This document shows, piece by piece, positions 18,633 through 27,279 of a stretch of DNA of 64,000 nucleotides; the stretch's first letter is position 1; the number at the start of each line of letters is the position of its first letter. The notes under the pieces are model-generated. The model saw nothing but the letters and a program-made list of their open reading frames with translations. It searched no databases and was not told the DNA's origin. The stretch is from Candidatus Electrothrix communis. Lineage in GTDB: Bacteria > Desulfobacterota > Desulfobulbia > Desulfobulbales > Desulfobulbaceae. The position numbers were made by a program, and so were the translations under genes. The stretch is from the NCBI GenBank assembly GCA_030644725.1, contig CP130629.1, positions 3,859,501 through 3,923,500 of the forward strand, given 5' to 3'.

Positions 18633-19052
18633 CTATGTAATGTTTTTGTCTGATTTTTCGGACTTCTTGTCCCCTTGCTGAGCCTTGATTTCCTCTCGCA
18701 GCTCTTCGATACGCTCATGGGCCGCATGTAAGGCCTCTTTTCTCGTTATTTCAGAGACATTCTGCTCAATTTTTTCAATGGCTGACAATAGCTTGAACAG
18801 CATCAGAAAGACCATCAAAAATCCCATCAGAACAACGGCATTGAAATTATCCACCACCCCCATTATCCGGGCAATAATCAGAGTGAAATCAGGATAGATA
18901 GCAATTAGGCCCATTCCGCCCCAGACGGCCAGACGGACAGAGAGTTTCAGTATGGTCTGACCGGTCTCCCGGTTGATGAATTCTTTGATGCCGAGGTAGA
19001 GCATGACCGATGAAATACCGACAACAATAACCTGATAAAGGTGTATTTGCAT
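18633..19052 (-). CDS. DUF2304-like small membrane protein
   Basis: A 139-residue protein with three hydrophobic segments in the first 90 residues (VIVVGISSVMLYLGI; LAVWGGMGLIAIY; AVVLMGFLMVFLMLFKLL) and a charged coiled-coil tail (EKIEQNVSEITRKEALHAAH). This layout fits DUF2304, found often near glycosyltransferases, with no defined role. It lies 2 bp after the DUF808 gene and is surely co-transcribed with it. Confidence 0.7.
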   Translation of the reverse strand: MQIHLYQVIVVGISSVMLYLGIKEFINRETGQTILKLSVRLAVWGGMGLIAIYPDFTLIIARIMGVVDNFNAVVLMGFLMVFLMLFKLLSAIEKIEQNVSEITRKEALHAAHERIEELREEIKAQQGDKKSEKSDKNIT

Positions 19053-19054
19053 GT

Positions 19055-19924
19055 TTACTTTATTTTTGTTACAGAATGGAGAATGAACAGGATAACAAAA
19101 CCAACGATCAGGCCTGCCAAAAGGCTGGCAAGCATTATCGGCATGAAATGAAGTCCATCGTGAATTACTTCAATATTATGTACGTACATACCACCGCCCA
19201 CGAGGAGCATAGCAATTGTGCCCACAAGTTCCAGGAACCTGATTATTTTTGGCAGTGAAGCTATGAGAAGCTCTCCCGCCTTGGTGAGTACCCCGGACAT
19301 CAATCCTGTTATTGACTGAGCATACTGAACCAGATAAAAGCCTATGTCGTCAAGCTTAACCAGCAGTGCAACAAGTCCGTAAACACCCACCGTGGCTAAA
19401 AGTGCCACAAAACTCACGACGAGGATCTGTATAGCCAGTTGTTGATCAAGTACTGATTCTAGAGCGATAATGATGATTTCTATAGAGAGAATGAAGTCAG
19501 TTCTGACGGCGGAGCGTATTTTTTCTTTTTCAGAGAGTTTTGTTGCGGTGGCCTGCTGGGAATCGTCTTCATGGGCATTTTTTGCAAAACGATGGGCCAG
19601 CCACTCGTAAATTTTTTCGGCTCCCTCAAAGCAGAGATAGGCTCCGCCAAGCAAAAGAATGGGGACGATGAGCCAAGGGATATAGGCGCTCAAGAAGAGG
19701 GCCGCTGGAATGATGATAATTTTATTGAGCACAGAGCCCTTGGTAATGGACCAAATAACCGGGAGTTCCCGCGAGGCATGAAAGCCAGTTGCTTTTTCCG
19801 CATTGACTGCTAGATCATCGCCGAGGATGCCAGCTGTTTTCTTCGCTGCTATCTTGCTCATGACAGATGCGTCGTCAAGCAGCACAGCTATGTCGTCTAA
19901 TATTGCAAAGATACCACTAGGCAT
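19055..19924 (-). CDS. DUF808 family inner-membrane protein (YedI-like)
   Basis: A 289-residue membrane protein with the DUF808 signature: start PSGIFAILDDIAVLLDDAS, then AAKKTAGILGDDLAVNAEK and a conserved GAYLCFEGAEKIYEW. Several transmembrane segments occupy the centre and C-terminus. E. coli YedI is the named relative; the function is unknown. The next gene on the same strand (DUF2304) starts 2 bp later. Confidence 0.88.
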   Translation of the reverse strand: MPSGIFAILDDIAVLLDDASVMSKIAAKKTAGILGDDLAVNAEKATGFHASRELPVIWSITKGSVLNKIIIIPAALFLSAYIPWLIVPILLLGGAYLCFEGAEKIYEWLAHRFAKNAHEDDSQQATATKLSEKEKIRSAVRTDFILSIEIIIIALESVLDQQLAIQILVVSFVALLATVGVYGLVALLVKLDDIGFYLVQYAQSITGLMSGVLTKAGELLIASLPKIIRFLELVGTIAMLLVGGGMYVHNIEVIHDGLHFMPIMLASLLAGLIVGFVILFILHSVTKIK

Positions 19925-20091
19925 GTTTTATCCTCTCTTATTGTTTGTGGCGGCAATGCTTAACTGTACTCGTTTTTTTTGCTGCATGCAGAGATTTTTT
20001 TCTCAATTTCCCTCAAAACCAGGGAGAAAGCAAAGATTGTCCGATTTGTACTGAGCTTGGCGGAGATCTCTAGTCCTGCCAGCATATCGCA

Positions 20092-21396
20092 TTATTGATA
20101 AGTCCTTTCCTTTTCAGGGATTACCGTAAAATCATGGGACTTCCCCAGGCTAAGGGCCATGTGCGTGTTTACCAACTCTAATAATTCGGATGCATTAATT
20201 TTGTCTCTTAAGGTAACAGCAAATTCTTGTACCCTGGATTTTATGTCCTCTGAAGCTAAGGCCGCTGCTAATGCCTTTTCCAGGTTGCGTATATTTTTCA
20301 GCCAAAGGCTGAAACCATGATACTCCAGTCGGGCAGCATAATCAAACTGATCGTAATCAATAGGGTAGGCAACAGATGGAATTCCGTTGAGCAGGCAATG
20401 ATACAAAATACCCGTTCCGGCATGATGCACCACCAGATCGTATGATGCGATATGTTCCTGATAGTTAATATAGGAAAAACGGTACAGTTGATCATTGATT
20501 ATCCGCACCGGTTGGTTCTCGCTATGGCCATCGGTAAAATGGAACACATAATCGGGAAATTTATGTGCGATCCGCTCAACTGCCGCGCAAACTCGATCTT
20601 TTTGTGTATCAACATGGGTTCCCAGGGTCACCAGGATATACTTTTTGCCCTCAACAAAATCAGGCTGAAGAGAATTGGTCGGTGGGCTGTAGAGCATGGG
20701 GCCGATGAGCGATGCCTGGGGCGGCCAGTTTACGGCAAACTCCAGCCCCTGATGGGTAAGGCATAAAATGCGTCGGCTGGAATAGATGGCCTCGATTCCG
20801 TCTTCACGGTAGATCCGGTTCAGGCCAAGGGCCTTGATCTCCGAGGCATAGCATTGAAAGATGATCCGTTTAAATACACGAACCAGTTTCCTCCCGAGAT
20901 AATTTTTTATACGCTCGATAATTGATCGTGCCGGTTGCAAGCCGCCAAGATAGGCCGGAGGTCCATCCCGGCATTCAAGGACACAGGCAGGCGGAATGCT
21001 TGTCCACCAAGGTATATTAAACGTGTCAGCTACGAGGCCTGCTACAGGGACGACGAAATCTGCTATGAGGAGATCAGGTCTACGGTTTGCGTAAATATTT
21101 TCAAGCTCATGGGAGAGTCTCTGAAGAAAAGGTAGAACCCCTCTGAACTGCTTGCGTAAGGCAAATGGTGAGTTGCCAACCACGTACGGTGGGCTGACAA
21201 TGTTCATCAACGCCGTATCATCAATGGATTCCAAGATAATTGCGTTCAGTCCAGCTACCCGGATATCAGATTGCGCTGATGCGGATGAGATGACGCAGAC
21301 CTCGTAGTATGGCGCTAAGAGCCTACCCATCGCCAGAATTGGATGCAGATGCCCTTTAAAGGGTGGCGCGACGAAATCTATCTGGCCACGTTTCAT
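20092..21396 (-). CDS. GT1-family glycosyltransferase
   Basis: A 434-residue GT-B glycosyltransferase of the UDP-glycosyltransferase/MGT type. The N-terminus IDFVAPPFKGHLHPILAMGR is the acceptor-side start, and the C-terminal donor-binding stretch contains VVHHAGTGILYHCLLNGIP and the Asp-Gln pair in DYDQFDYAARLE. Such enzymes put sugars on lipids, polyketides or carotenoid-like acceptors. It is the last gene of a six-gene minus-strand operon; its ATG overlaps the stop of the upstream gene by 4 bp. The preceding genes (KAS III, epimerase, GT2) suggest a lipid-like acceptor, which is inference. Confidence 0.85.
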   Translation of the reverse strand: MKRGQIDFVAPPFKGHLHPILAMGRLLAPYYEVCVISSASAQSDIRVAGLNAIILESIDDTALMNIVSPPYVVGNSPFALRKQFRGVLPFLQRLSHELENIYANRRPDLLIADFVVPVAGLVADTFNIPWWTSIPPACVLECRDGPPAYLGGLQPARSIIERIKNYLGRKLVRVFKRIIFQCYASEIKALGLNRIYREDGIEAIYSSRRILCLTHQGLEFAVNWPPQASLIGPMLYSPPTNSLQPDFVEGKKYILVTLGTHVDTQKDRVCAAVERIAHKFPDYVFHFTDGHSENQPVRIINDQLYRFSYINYQEHIASYDLVVHHAGTGILYHCLLNGIPSVAYPIDYDQFDYAARLEYHGFSLWLKNIRNLEKALAAALASEDIKSRVQEFAVTLRDKINASELLELVNTHMALSLGKSHDFTVIPEKERTYQ

Positions 21397-21965
21397 TCTT
21401 TCACCTTTCGTTGTAACTTCAGAGCAGTGTCATGCAAAACGCGCATAACTTCTGGAGACTGTAAATAACCCATATGTCCGCAGTTCACGGAAAAATCTAC
21501 CTTTGAAAAGAAGTATTTTGAGAGCCCGTCATGCCTTCCCTGTACCAAGGTGCAGCTGATATCAGGCATCTTGCGGGCAACGGGTCCATAGGAAAAAATA
21601 TGCAGTTTCTTCTTTACGTCGTCAGGTAAACGTAAATTATTTATTATTTCAAGTCCACAACTGCCTGCAAGTACCAAGGTGAGGGCATACTCAGATATCT
21701 TTTCACAAAATCGGGAGCGATATTTGGAGGTAAATTCTGGTCGTCGCGATTGAAAGAACATCTGTAGATTGGCCATACTTGCCAAAAGGATGTTGATTTT
21801 TCGGTAAGGAGCCATCCTTTCTTGATAGGGAAAATTAAGAGGTTGGACCTCAACGCCCAGCTTGCGTAACTCATGGGCTGTTTTTTGTTGGTCAGGGGTG
21901 AGGCTGCAACTGTGTTTATCACTTTGGCCTGTCAAAAAGATCGTCCCAAGACGTGCCGTTCCCAT
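21393..21965 (-). CDS. Alpha/beta-hydrolase-like protein
   Basis: A 190-residue protein without a clear family name. Features fit a small alpha/beta hydrolase: a nucleophile-elbow-like AGSCG (residues 100-104, Ser102) after a hydrophobic strand TLVL, Asp146 in GRHDGLS, and His164 in NCGHMGYL, in the right order for a Ser-Asp-His triad. There is no signal peptide. It overlaps the next gene by 4 bp and abuts the GT2 gene by 1 bp, so it is a dedicated part of the operon; release or transfer of an acyl chain would be a fitting role but is a guess. Confidence 0.6.
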   Translation of the reverse strand: MGTARLGTIFLTGQSDKHSCSLTPDQQKTAHELRKLGVEVQPLNFPYQERMAPYRKINILLASMANLQMFFQSRRPEFTSKYRSRFCEKISEYALTLVLAGSCGLEIINNLRLPDDVKKKLHIFSYGPVARKMPDISCTLVQGRHDGLSKYFFSKVDFSVNCGHMGYLQSPEVMRVLHDTALKLQRKVKE

Positions 21966-23116
21966 TACTCTCCCCTTTTCACGCTCTCAAATTTATCACT
22001 GGCATGGACTGTATAGACTCGACTCCGCCAACGTATGCGTCTGTACAATAAGGCATGGAGGTGGTGAACGCTTTGTAAGAGTTCTGAGAGGATGGATAAT
22101 GTTATTGCTTTGAGGTTACTTGTCTTTTGTTCTTTATTATGCTGCATGATGATGCGATGCCGCAGGGCCAGGGTGCAGAGAACAATCCCGCTATGAAGCA
22201 GCGATGGAGAGAAGAGAAAAGCTGCTAAAAGGGCCGCAAGGAGCAGCGGCTGTATCCCGTGCAAGACGGTTAACAGGCCTTTGATTCGTAACGGCTGCTG
22301 AGCAAAGAGGATATTGGCAAAGACATACCAGCGGTGCATCTGGCGAAAATAGGCGGGGATATCTGGCAGGTGGGTTTGAATGATTTGCCGATCAGGGATT
22401 TGGCGAATCGTTCCTCCTTGCGCCAACACCATCCCCGCCACGGCAAGATCATCTGTGAGATGATGGAGAACAGATTGGAACCCGCCCCAGCGGACAAATT
22501 CCTCTCGCTGAAAGGCATAGCACATCCCGTTGATGGTAATGGGGTTCATGAACAAGAGCGTGGAGAGATAGGTCATGGAGGCGTTATTATTTACAAAGGC
22601 TGCCAAGAGCACTGAAGGGAAATTACCGTCTGACCTGTATTGGGGTAAACCTGTTGCAAGGCTGCAATCTTGCAAGGCTGCGATAAGACCTTGTACGGTA
22701 GTCAAAGGGAGCTTGGTGTCATCATCCAGGACAACGCAGTATTTCTGCTGGCAGGAGGCGAGGGCCTGGTTGACTTTAAAGAGCTTGGGGTTTATCCCTT
22801 CCGGGGCGGCAGGATAGCTGCGCTTTATAATGGCCGCGTCAGGATGTTTTTCTCTGAGAGCATCAATGATGGCATGGGCAGCCGGGTCATCGTTATCAAC
22901 GAGCCAGTAAAAGCTTGCACCGCGCAGGGGAAGTATATTGGCCGCCAGGGTCTGCTCCAGCGTGGGGTCACCGCTGAGGATGGGCTGGAAGATGGCCACC
23001 TGCTCAAGAGAAACTGCTGTTTCTGGCTGAGGATAGGTCCTGATAAAACGGAGCGCAGCCCGTGACTTGCAGAACAGAACGAGTAGATAGAGAACGGCGA
23101 GTTCAGCGAGCAGCAT
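21965..23116 (-). CDS. GT2-family glycosyltransferase, ceramide glucosyltransferase/HpnI-like
   Basis: Membrane glycosyltransferase with an N-terminal anchor (LLAELAVLYLLVLFCKS), a GT-A core with VVLDDDTKLP (DxD-type), a LTDDLAVAG acceptor-site Asp, and RQMHRWYVFAN, the QxxRW motif of processive or lipid-acting GT2 enzymes. C-terminal hydrophobic segments follow. The frame is open to 23203, but ATG 23116 has GGAAG 7 nt upstream and overlaps the previous gene by 14 bp, so I use it (383 aa). Lipid glycosylation (ceramide- or hopanoid-like acceptor) is the likely activity by family. Confidence 0.85.
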   Translation of the reverse strand: MLLAELAVLYLLVLFCKSRAALRFIRTYPQPETAVSLEQVAIFQPILSGDPTLEQTLAANILPLRGASFYWLVDNDDPAAHAIIDALREKHPDAAIIKRSYPAAPEGINPKLFKVNQALASCQQKYCVVLDDDTKLPLTTVQGLIAALQDCSLATGLPQYRSDGNFPSVLLAAFVNNNASMTYLSTLLFMNPITINGMCYAFQREEFVRWGGFQSVLHHLTDDLAVAGMVLAQGGTIRQIPDRQIIQTHLPDIPAYFRQMHRWYVFANILFAQQPLRIKGLLTVLHGIQPLLLAALLAAFLFSPSLLHSGIVLCTLALRHRIIMQHNKEQKTSNLKAITLSILSELLQSVHHLHALLYRRIRWRSRVYTVHASDKFESVKRGE

Positions 23117-24071
23117 CTTGCATCTTCCATTGAATATAGCGTTCAACTCCTTTGCGCATCGAAACAGATGGCGGACCGAAATCGCGGAGCATCTTTTCCA
23201 CATGAAAGGTCTTGGAATGGGCCAGCACGCTGATGCCGTAGCGGGTAATGGGTGGTTCTTTAGCTATGCTCAAGAGCTTGTAGATATTCTCGAGTACGGT
23301 AGCGAGTGTCATAGCGGTCGAGACTTTAATATGGTGCTTGGGTGCAGGCAGACCTAGGCGGGAGAGAACATCCAGCAACAGGCTATGCATTTCAACCGGT
23401 TCTGCATTGGTGAGGTTGTACTCGCCGCTGATGTTTTTGTCCAAGGCTGCTTTGAGCATGTACTCGCAGAGCGAATCAATATAGATGAGATCACCGATGG
23501 CCGCGCCAGCCTGATTATCCAGGATGGGCAGACGGCCTTTTTCCGCTGCTGCCAGTATTCTCGGTAATAACACCGTATCCCCTGGCCCGAAGACTGCCCG
23601 TGGCCGCAGTATCACCGATTCCCCCCTGTATTGGTTGACCCGTTTTTCCCCTTCATACTTGGTTGCTGCGTATTCGTTGATAAATTCAGGCCCGATCTTG
23701 CTCTCCTCGGTTAAATCAAACTGCGGTTTATCCTGATAGAAAACCGAACTGGACGAGAGGTAGATGAGGCGGGGCAAGTTGTTTCGCTCGCAGAAGTGGA
23801 TGACCTGCTCTGTGGCAAAGACATTATTTGCCAAGAAATCCTTTTTCCTCCCCCAGGGCGAGACATGGGCTGCGGCATGGATAACGGCATCTGGGTGAAA
23901 GGGGATATCAATACCATGGGTGAGATCCAGGGAGATGTAGTTGGGCATGGGCAGGGGACGACGCGCTATCCCTAAGATCTCCAAATCGTCACGATCAGCG
24001 AATTGCTGAATGAATGAGCGGCCTACAAAACCGGAAGCACCGGTGACTAAAATTTTAAGTTTTTTGGGCAT
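23103..24071 (-). CDS. NAD-dependent epimerase/dehydratase (extended SDR)
   Basis: Extended short-chain dehydrogenase with the nucleotide motif VTGASGFVGRSF (GxxGxxG) at the N-terminus and the catalytic YAATK (YxxxK) after LSSSSVF. The C-terminal half resembles 3-beta-hydroxysteroid dehydrogenase/sugar epimerase relatives (TNAEPVEMHSLLLDVLSRLG). I chose ATG 24071 (PKKLKILVTG) over 24137 because the longer start adds an unconserved tail and a large overlap. The short overlap with both neighbours supports one operon. Substrate could be a beta-keto product of the nearby KAS III or a nucleotide sugar. Confidence 0.85.
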   Translation of the reverse strand: MPKKLKILVTGASGFVGRSFIQQFADRDDLEILGIARRPLPMPNYISLDLTHGIDIPFHPDAVIHAAAHVSPWGRKKDFLANNVFATEQVIHFCERNNLPRLIYLSSSSVFYQDKPQFDLTEESKIGPEFINEYAATKYEGEKRVNQYRGESVILRPRAVFGPGDTVLLPRILAAAEKGRLPILDNQAGAAIGDLIYIDSLCEYMLKAALDKNISGEYNLTNAEPVEMHSLLLDVLSRLGLPAPKHHIKVSTAMTLATVLENIYKLLSIAKEPPITRYGISVLAHSKTFHVEKMLRDFGPPSVSMRKGVERYIQWKMQDAAR

Positions 24072-24891
24072 CGGAAAACTCGTTGTAGGTATCCTGGCAG
24101 TGAGATGGAATGATGAAGAGGTCTGGTTGCCTGGCATGCAGTTGCGCCAGGGCCTCTATGGTCCTGTGATACTGCGCCGTGCTGCTCATGATGATATTGG
24201 CCACGGCAAGGGGTTTGCTGCCATCTTTCAGCGATGCTCTGGTCCAGCAGGCATCCGCCACGAGAAAAGAACGCGAATCACCCTGAGAGCAGAGTAAGCC
24301 AAACTGTCCCTGTGCATGGCCCGGTAAGGCAATGGCAAGACAAGAACCATCAGCAAAGATATCATAGCCCTCAGCAAAGGCCTGCTGCGCTAACCCGGAG
24401 GCTGTTGTCGGGCATTCCTCGATAAAGGTTGTTCGCTGCAAGAGATCTGGCGGGAGAAGAGCGGGTAAGTTCCCTTTAATCAGTCCATGAACGCGCTTCT
24501 GGCGAGTCGCTGCATGCAGGGCCGACTCTGAGCAGATGAACCGGGCCTTGGGGAAATCAAGGAGGCCTGCAATATGATCAGCATGGAAATGTGATATGAA
24601 GATATATTGAATATCTTCTGTGGCAATACCTCGTTGGGCCAACAGGTAGGGGAGTTCCTCTGTCTGCGGGAGATGCATGGGCGTCAGCCAGCGATAGACG
24701 CGCTCGGGAAAGGCATTGGTTGCCTCGTTAAAACGTCTTGCATACCCTGTATCAAAGAGGATGAAGCCCTGTTGCGGATGGTGCAGGAGCCCAACTATTG
24801 CAGGAAAGGAACGGGCACGCCAAGTTCCGCCACGGACAACCACCGTCTCTGGATGGGAGCAATGACCTATTTTGAGGAGTTCCATTCTCAT
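24055..24891 (-). CDS. Metallo-beta-lactamase-fold hydrolase
   Basis: A 278-residue MBL-fold protein. SHFHADHIAG at 100-109 is the HxHxDH zinc site; FDTGYA and LPGHAQGQFGL provide the further Asp/His ligand regions. No signal peptide, so cytoplasmic. Its start overlaps the KAS III stop by 4 bp and its end overlaps the epimerase start by 17 bp. MBL-fold enzymes beside ketosynthases often act as thioesterases or lactonases; here that is inference from context. Confidence 0.88.
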   Translation of the reverse strand: MRMELLKIGHCSHPETVVVRGGTWRARSFPAIVGLLHHPQQGFILFDTGYARRFNEATNAFPERVYRWLTPMHLPQTEELPYLLAQRGIATEDIQYIFISHFHADHIAGLLDFPKARFICSESALHAATRQKRVHGLIKGNLPALLPPDLLQRTTFIEECPTTASGLAQQAFAEGYDIFADGSCLAIALPGHAQGQFGLLCSQGDSRSFLVADACWTRASLKDGSKPLAVANIIMSSTAQYHRTIEALAQLHARQPDLFIIPSHCQDTYNEFSDAQKT

Positions 24892-25889
24892 AATTGCAAG
24901 ACTACGCCTCCGATGCTCAAACCAGCTGATGTTCCCAGCAGTAAGACCCGATCGCCCTGCTTGACCGGTTTGGTGGTAAGGAGGGTGTGTAGGCCAAAAG
25001 GGAGCGACACGGCGACTTGATTGCCGTGATCTTGCAGTAAAGGAATGGTCTTGTTGGGATCAAACTGGAGCAGCTTTTGAAAATGTTGTAAGGCCAAGCC
25101 GCTTGCCTGATGGAGGATAACCCAATCAATGGATTCCGTTGATGCTGTCTTGTTTTGGAGAAGCTCCTTGCAGAACTCTTTAATCACTTTTCTGGTTACG
25201 CGATAAAGCTCTTTTCCTTGCATCTGAAACATGCCGTATGGGCTGTAATCTCCCTTGATTTTGGAGGGATGATAGAGGCTACCACCGCCCTGTATTTGGC
25301 ATAAGTCCACGCCTTCCGAATATGTTCTGAAGAGTGCTTTATCAATGCCGCGTGTTTCCTCAGTCGATTGAGCAACAATCAGTGCTGCGGCCCCATCACC
25401 GAATAATCCTCCTATTTCAATATGCTGCCAATCCAGCCCCACCGAAGCAATCTCGCTGGAAACGATAAGAATTCGTTTATATTGGCCAGCAGTGAGTAAG
25501 GAGGCAGCCACGTCCATTGCCATCAAGGCACTGAGGCAGGTCATGTTGATGTCAAAGCCGACGATGGAGGGATTCGAAGGGGCATCTGTCTGAAGGCGGG
25601 AAAGAATCTTAGCTGCATTACAGGGGATTGCCTGTTCCATAGTGCCAGAGGCCGCAATCAGGCAGTCGATATCCTTGAGGGTGAGTGACGCGTTGTTCAG
25701 GGCCTGGTGGATTGCTTCAAAGGCCAGATCAGAGGCGGATTCATCGACGGCGTAATGACGGGAGGCCACGCCGGTTCTTTGTTCAACAGTCCCCTGAGCG
25801 AAGCCCTTTTGCTGGTCTAACTGGCGGGAAGAAACTTGTAATGCAGGTAAGGAGACTCCGCTACCAAGTACTTCGAATTTTTTCATCAA
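24888..25889 (-). CDS. 3-oxoacyl-ACP synthase III-like ketosynthase
   Basis: A 333-residue KAS III (FabH)-like thiolase-fold enzyme that condenses an acyl-CoA or acyl-ACP with a malonyl or acyl partner. The full triad is visible: Cys118 in INMTCLSAL, His260 in ILHQASG, Asn290 in HGNQVAVSLPFGL. Near the N-terminus, EQRTGVASRHY fits the FabH substrate arch. It is the first gene of the six-gene operon running to 20092, away from other fatty-acid genes, so it is probably a pathway-specific starter enzyme rather than the housekeeping FabH. Confidence 0.9.
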   Translation of the reverse strand: MMKKFEVLGSGVSLPALQVSSRQLDQQKGFAQGTVEQRTGVASRHYAVDESASDLAFEAIHQALNNASLTLKDIDCLIAASGTMEQAIPCNAAKILSRLQTDAPSNPSIVGFDINMTCLSALMAMDVAASLLTAGQYKRILIVSSEIASVGLDWQHIEIGGLFGDGAAALIVAQSTEETRGIDKALFRTYSEGVDLCQIQGGGSLYHPSKIKGDYSPYGMFQMQGKELYRVTRKVIKEFCKELLQNKTASTESIDWVILHQASGLALQHFQKLLQFDPNKTIPLLQDHGNQVAVSLPFGLHTLLTTKPVKQGDRVLLLGTSAGLSIGGVVLQL

Positions 25890-25959
25890 CGATCAAGCTC
25901 TTTTTTCCAGGTGTATGGCAATCACTGATATCAAGCAGCCCGGCTATGTGTTCGTTTGT

Positions 25960-26490
25960 TTATTGCATTTCATGAATAATTTTTCCAAATTCATCAACCT
26001 GGTTCCAGTCTGTGAATTCAATATTAGTTTCTGGATTTGTTGGACCTTTTGTTATCCACATAATGAGGCGGATCATAAAACGGTCCCAAAATGTATATTT
26101 CTGATATTCTAATTTTCCCGCAAAAACAGCGAGTTTTTTTGGTTTCCAGGTTATTTGTTTGAGGAATTTTTGGAGATACGGATTTGTTTCAGGTGTGTTT
26201 TTTTCCGGTTTGCGTGCGACAACGTTTACAGAAAAGAAGGCGTTGGGTTTCTCTTCCAAGGTTTCTTGGTTGTTTTTAATAAACGCATACGTCTGCTTGC
26301 TGTGTTTACCGTAACGAATACTTGCGCCGATGACTATTTTGTCAAATGAAGTGAGGTCGGTGGCATGGGCATTGTTGACAGCAACAAGGGTGATTTGATC
26401 ATTCTGGGTTTCGAGGACTTGCTTGAGGTGTAAACAGATTTTTTTCGTATGACCATCTGTTGACGAGTATATGATGAGTATTTTAGACAT
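25960..26490 (-). CDS. hemG: Menaquinone-dependent protoporphyrinogen IX dehydrogenase, HemG type
   Basis: Flavodoxin-like enzyme that oxidises protoporphyrinogen IX to protoporphyrin using membrane quinones, allowing heme synthesis without O2. Seen: ILIIYSSTDGHTKKI (FMN phosphate loop), VIGASIRYGKH, FFSVNVVARKP, a long insert WDRFMIRLIMWITKGPTNP typical of HemG, and IEFTDWNQV near the end. ATG 26490 (MSKILII) is chosen over 26517. The gene is visibly more AT-rich than its flanks, and HemG is mostly gammaproteobacterial, so transfer is possible. A HemY-type enzyme is also in the window (48909-50336). Confidence 0.9.
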   Translation of the reverse strand: MSKILIIYSSTDGHTKKICLHLKQVLETQNDQITLVAVNNAHATDLTSFDKIVIGASIRYGKHSKQTYAFIKNNQETLEEKPNAFFSVNVVARKPEKNTPETNPYLQKFLKQITWKPKKLAVFAGKLEYQKYTFWDRFMIRLIMWITKGPTNPETNIEFTDWNQVDEFGKIIHEMQ

Positions 26491-26598
26491 TGTTTTTGGA
26501 TTTGGTTTTTTGCGCATAACGCAAAGCTAAGTTGCGTGTCTGGCTTTAGGTTGAGTAAGTTCGGGTTGTGATGCGTTGCTGTGGGGATCACTCTTTTT

Positions 26599-27273
26599 TC
26601 ATGCAATCAACTTCCAGATCATTCTGTACAGGGTGATAAGACCATTCAGAAAGCCCTGCTTATTCTTCTTTCCCTTGGAGTAATCAGTATAAAGGGTATG
26701 CACCGGAACCTCGGTGAATCGTAGGCGATTATTTTTTATCTCCCGGATCACTTTGCTGTCGTATTCATACTTATCCGCCTTGGTATCAATAATCAGGGCC
26801 GCATAGCGGGAATAGGCTCGAAAGCCGGACTGGCTGTCCGAAACCAGGAGACCGTAGAACATCCAGGTGAAAAAATTGCCGATATTATTGGCGATAACCT
26901 TGATAAAGGGCATGTCTTCCCGATGGAGGAGGCGGGAGCCGAGCACCACATCACTGTCCCCCTCAAGAATAGGGGTGATCAGCGGCTTGATATCCGCAGG
27001 ATCATGCTGCCCGTCACCGTCCATGGTCACGATTACGTCCGCATCGAGCAGATTGGCCGCCATAATACCGGTCTTGACCGCTGCTCCTTTGCCGCGATTC
27101 ACCTTGAGGCGAAGAGCCAGCACGTCATGGGCAGAGGCCACACACCAGCTTTCATCAGAGCTGCCGTCGTCAACCACGACAATATGTTGAAAACCGTGCG
27201 CCCTGACATCCTCTATGACCTGGCCCACAGCCTTAGCCTCATTATAGACGGGAATAACAATAACTGTATTCAT
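26599..27273 (-). CDS. GT2-family glycosyltransferase (dolichol-phosphate mannosyltransferase-like)
   Basis: A 224-residue soluble GT-A glycosyltransferase. IPVYNEAKAVGQVIEDV, VVVDDGSSDES and VTMDGDGQHDPADI (donor DxD) are classical for the DPM1/undecaprenyl-phosphate sugar transferase group. KVNRGKGAAVKTGI is the conserved second motif. There are no C-terminal membrane spans. It starts 6 bp after the DUF4139 gene ends, so the two are co-transcribed. Likely product is a polyprenyl-phosphate-linked sugar for envelope glycans. Confidence 0.88.
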   Translation of the reverse strand: MNTVIVIPVYNEAKAVGQVIEDVRAHGFQHIVVVDDGSSDESWCVASAHDVLALRLKVNRGKGAAVKTGIMAANLLDADVIVTMDGDGQHDPADIKPLITPILEGDSDVVLGSRLLHREDMPFIKVIANNIGNFFTWMFYGLLVSDSQSGFRAYSRYAALIIDTKADKYEYDSKVIREIKNNRLRFTEVPVHTLYTDYSKGKKNKQGFLNGLITLYRMIWKLIA

Positions 27274-27279
27274 GGCTAA

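Noticed and set aside
20092-25889. Ole-type long-chain olefin cluster
   Set aside because: No OleC-like AMP-ligase, the ketosynthase is FabH-like with a FabH triad, and two glycosyltransferases are present.
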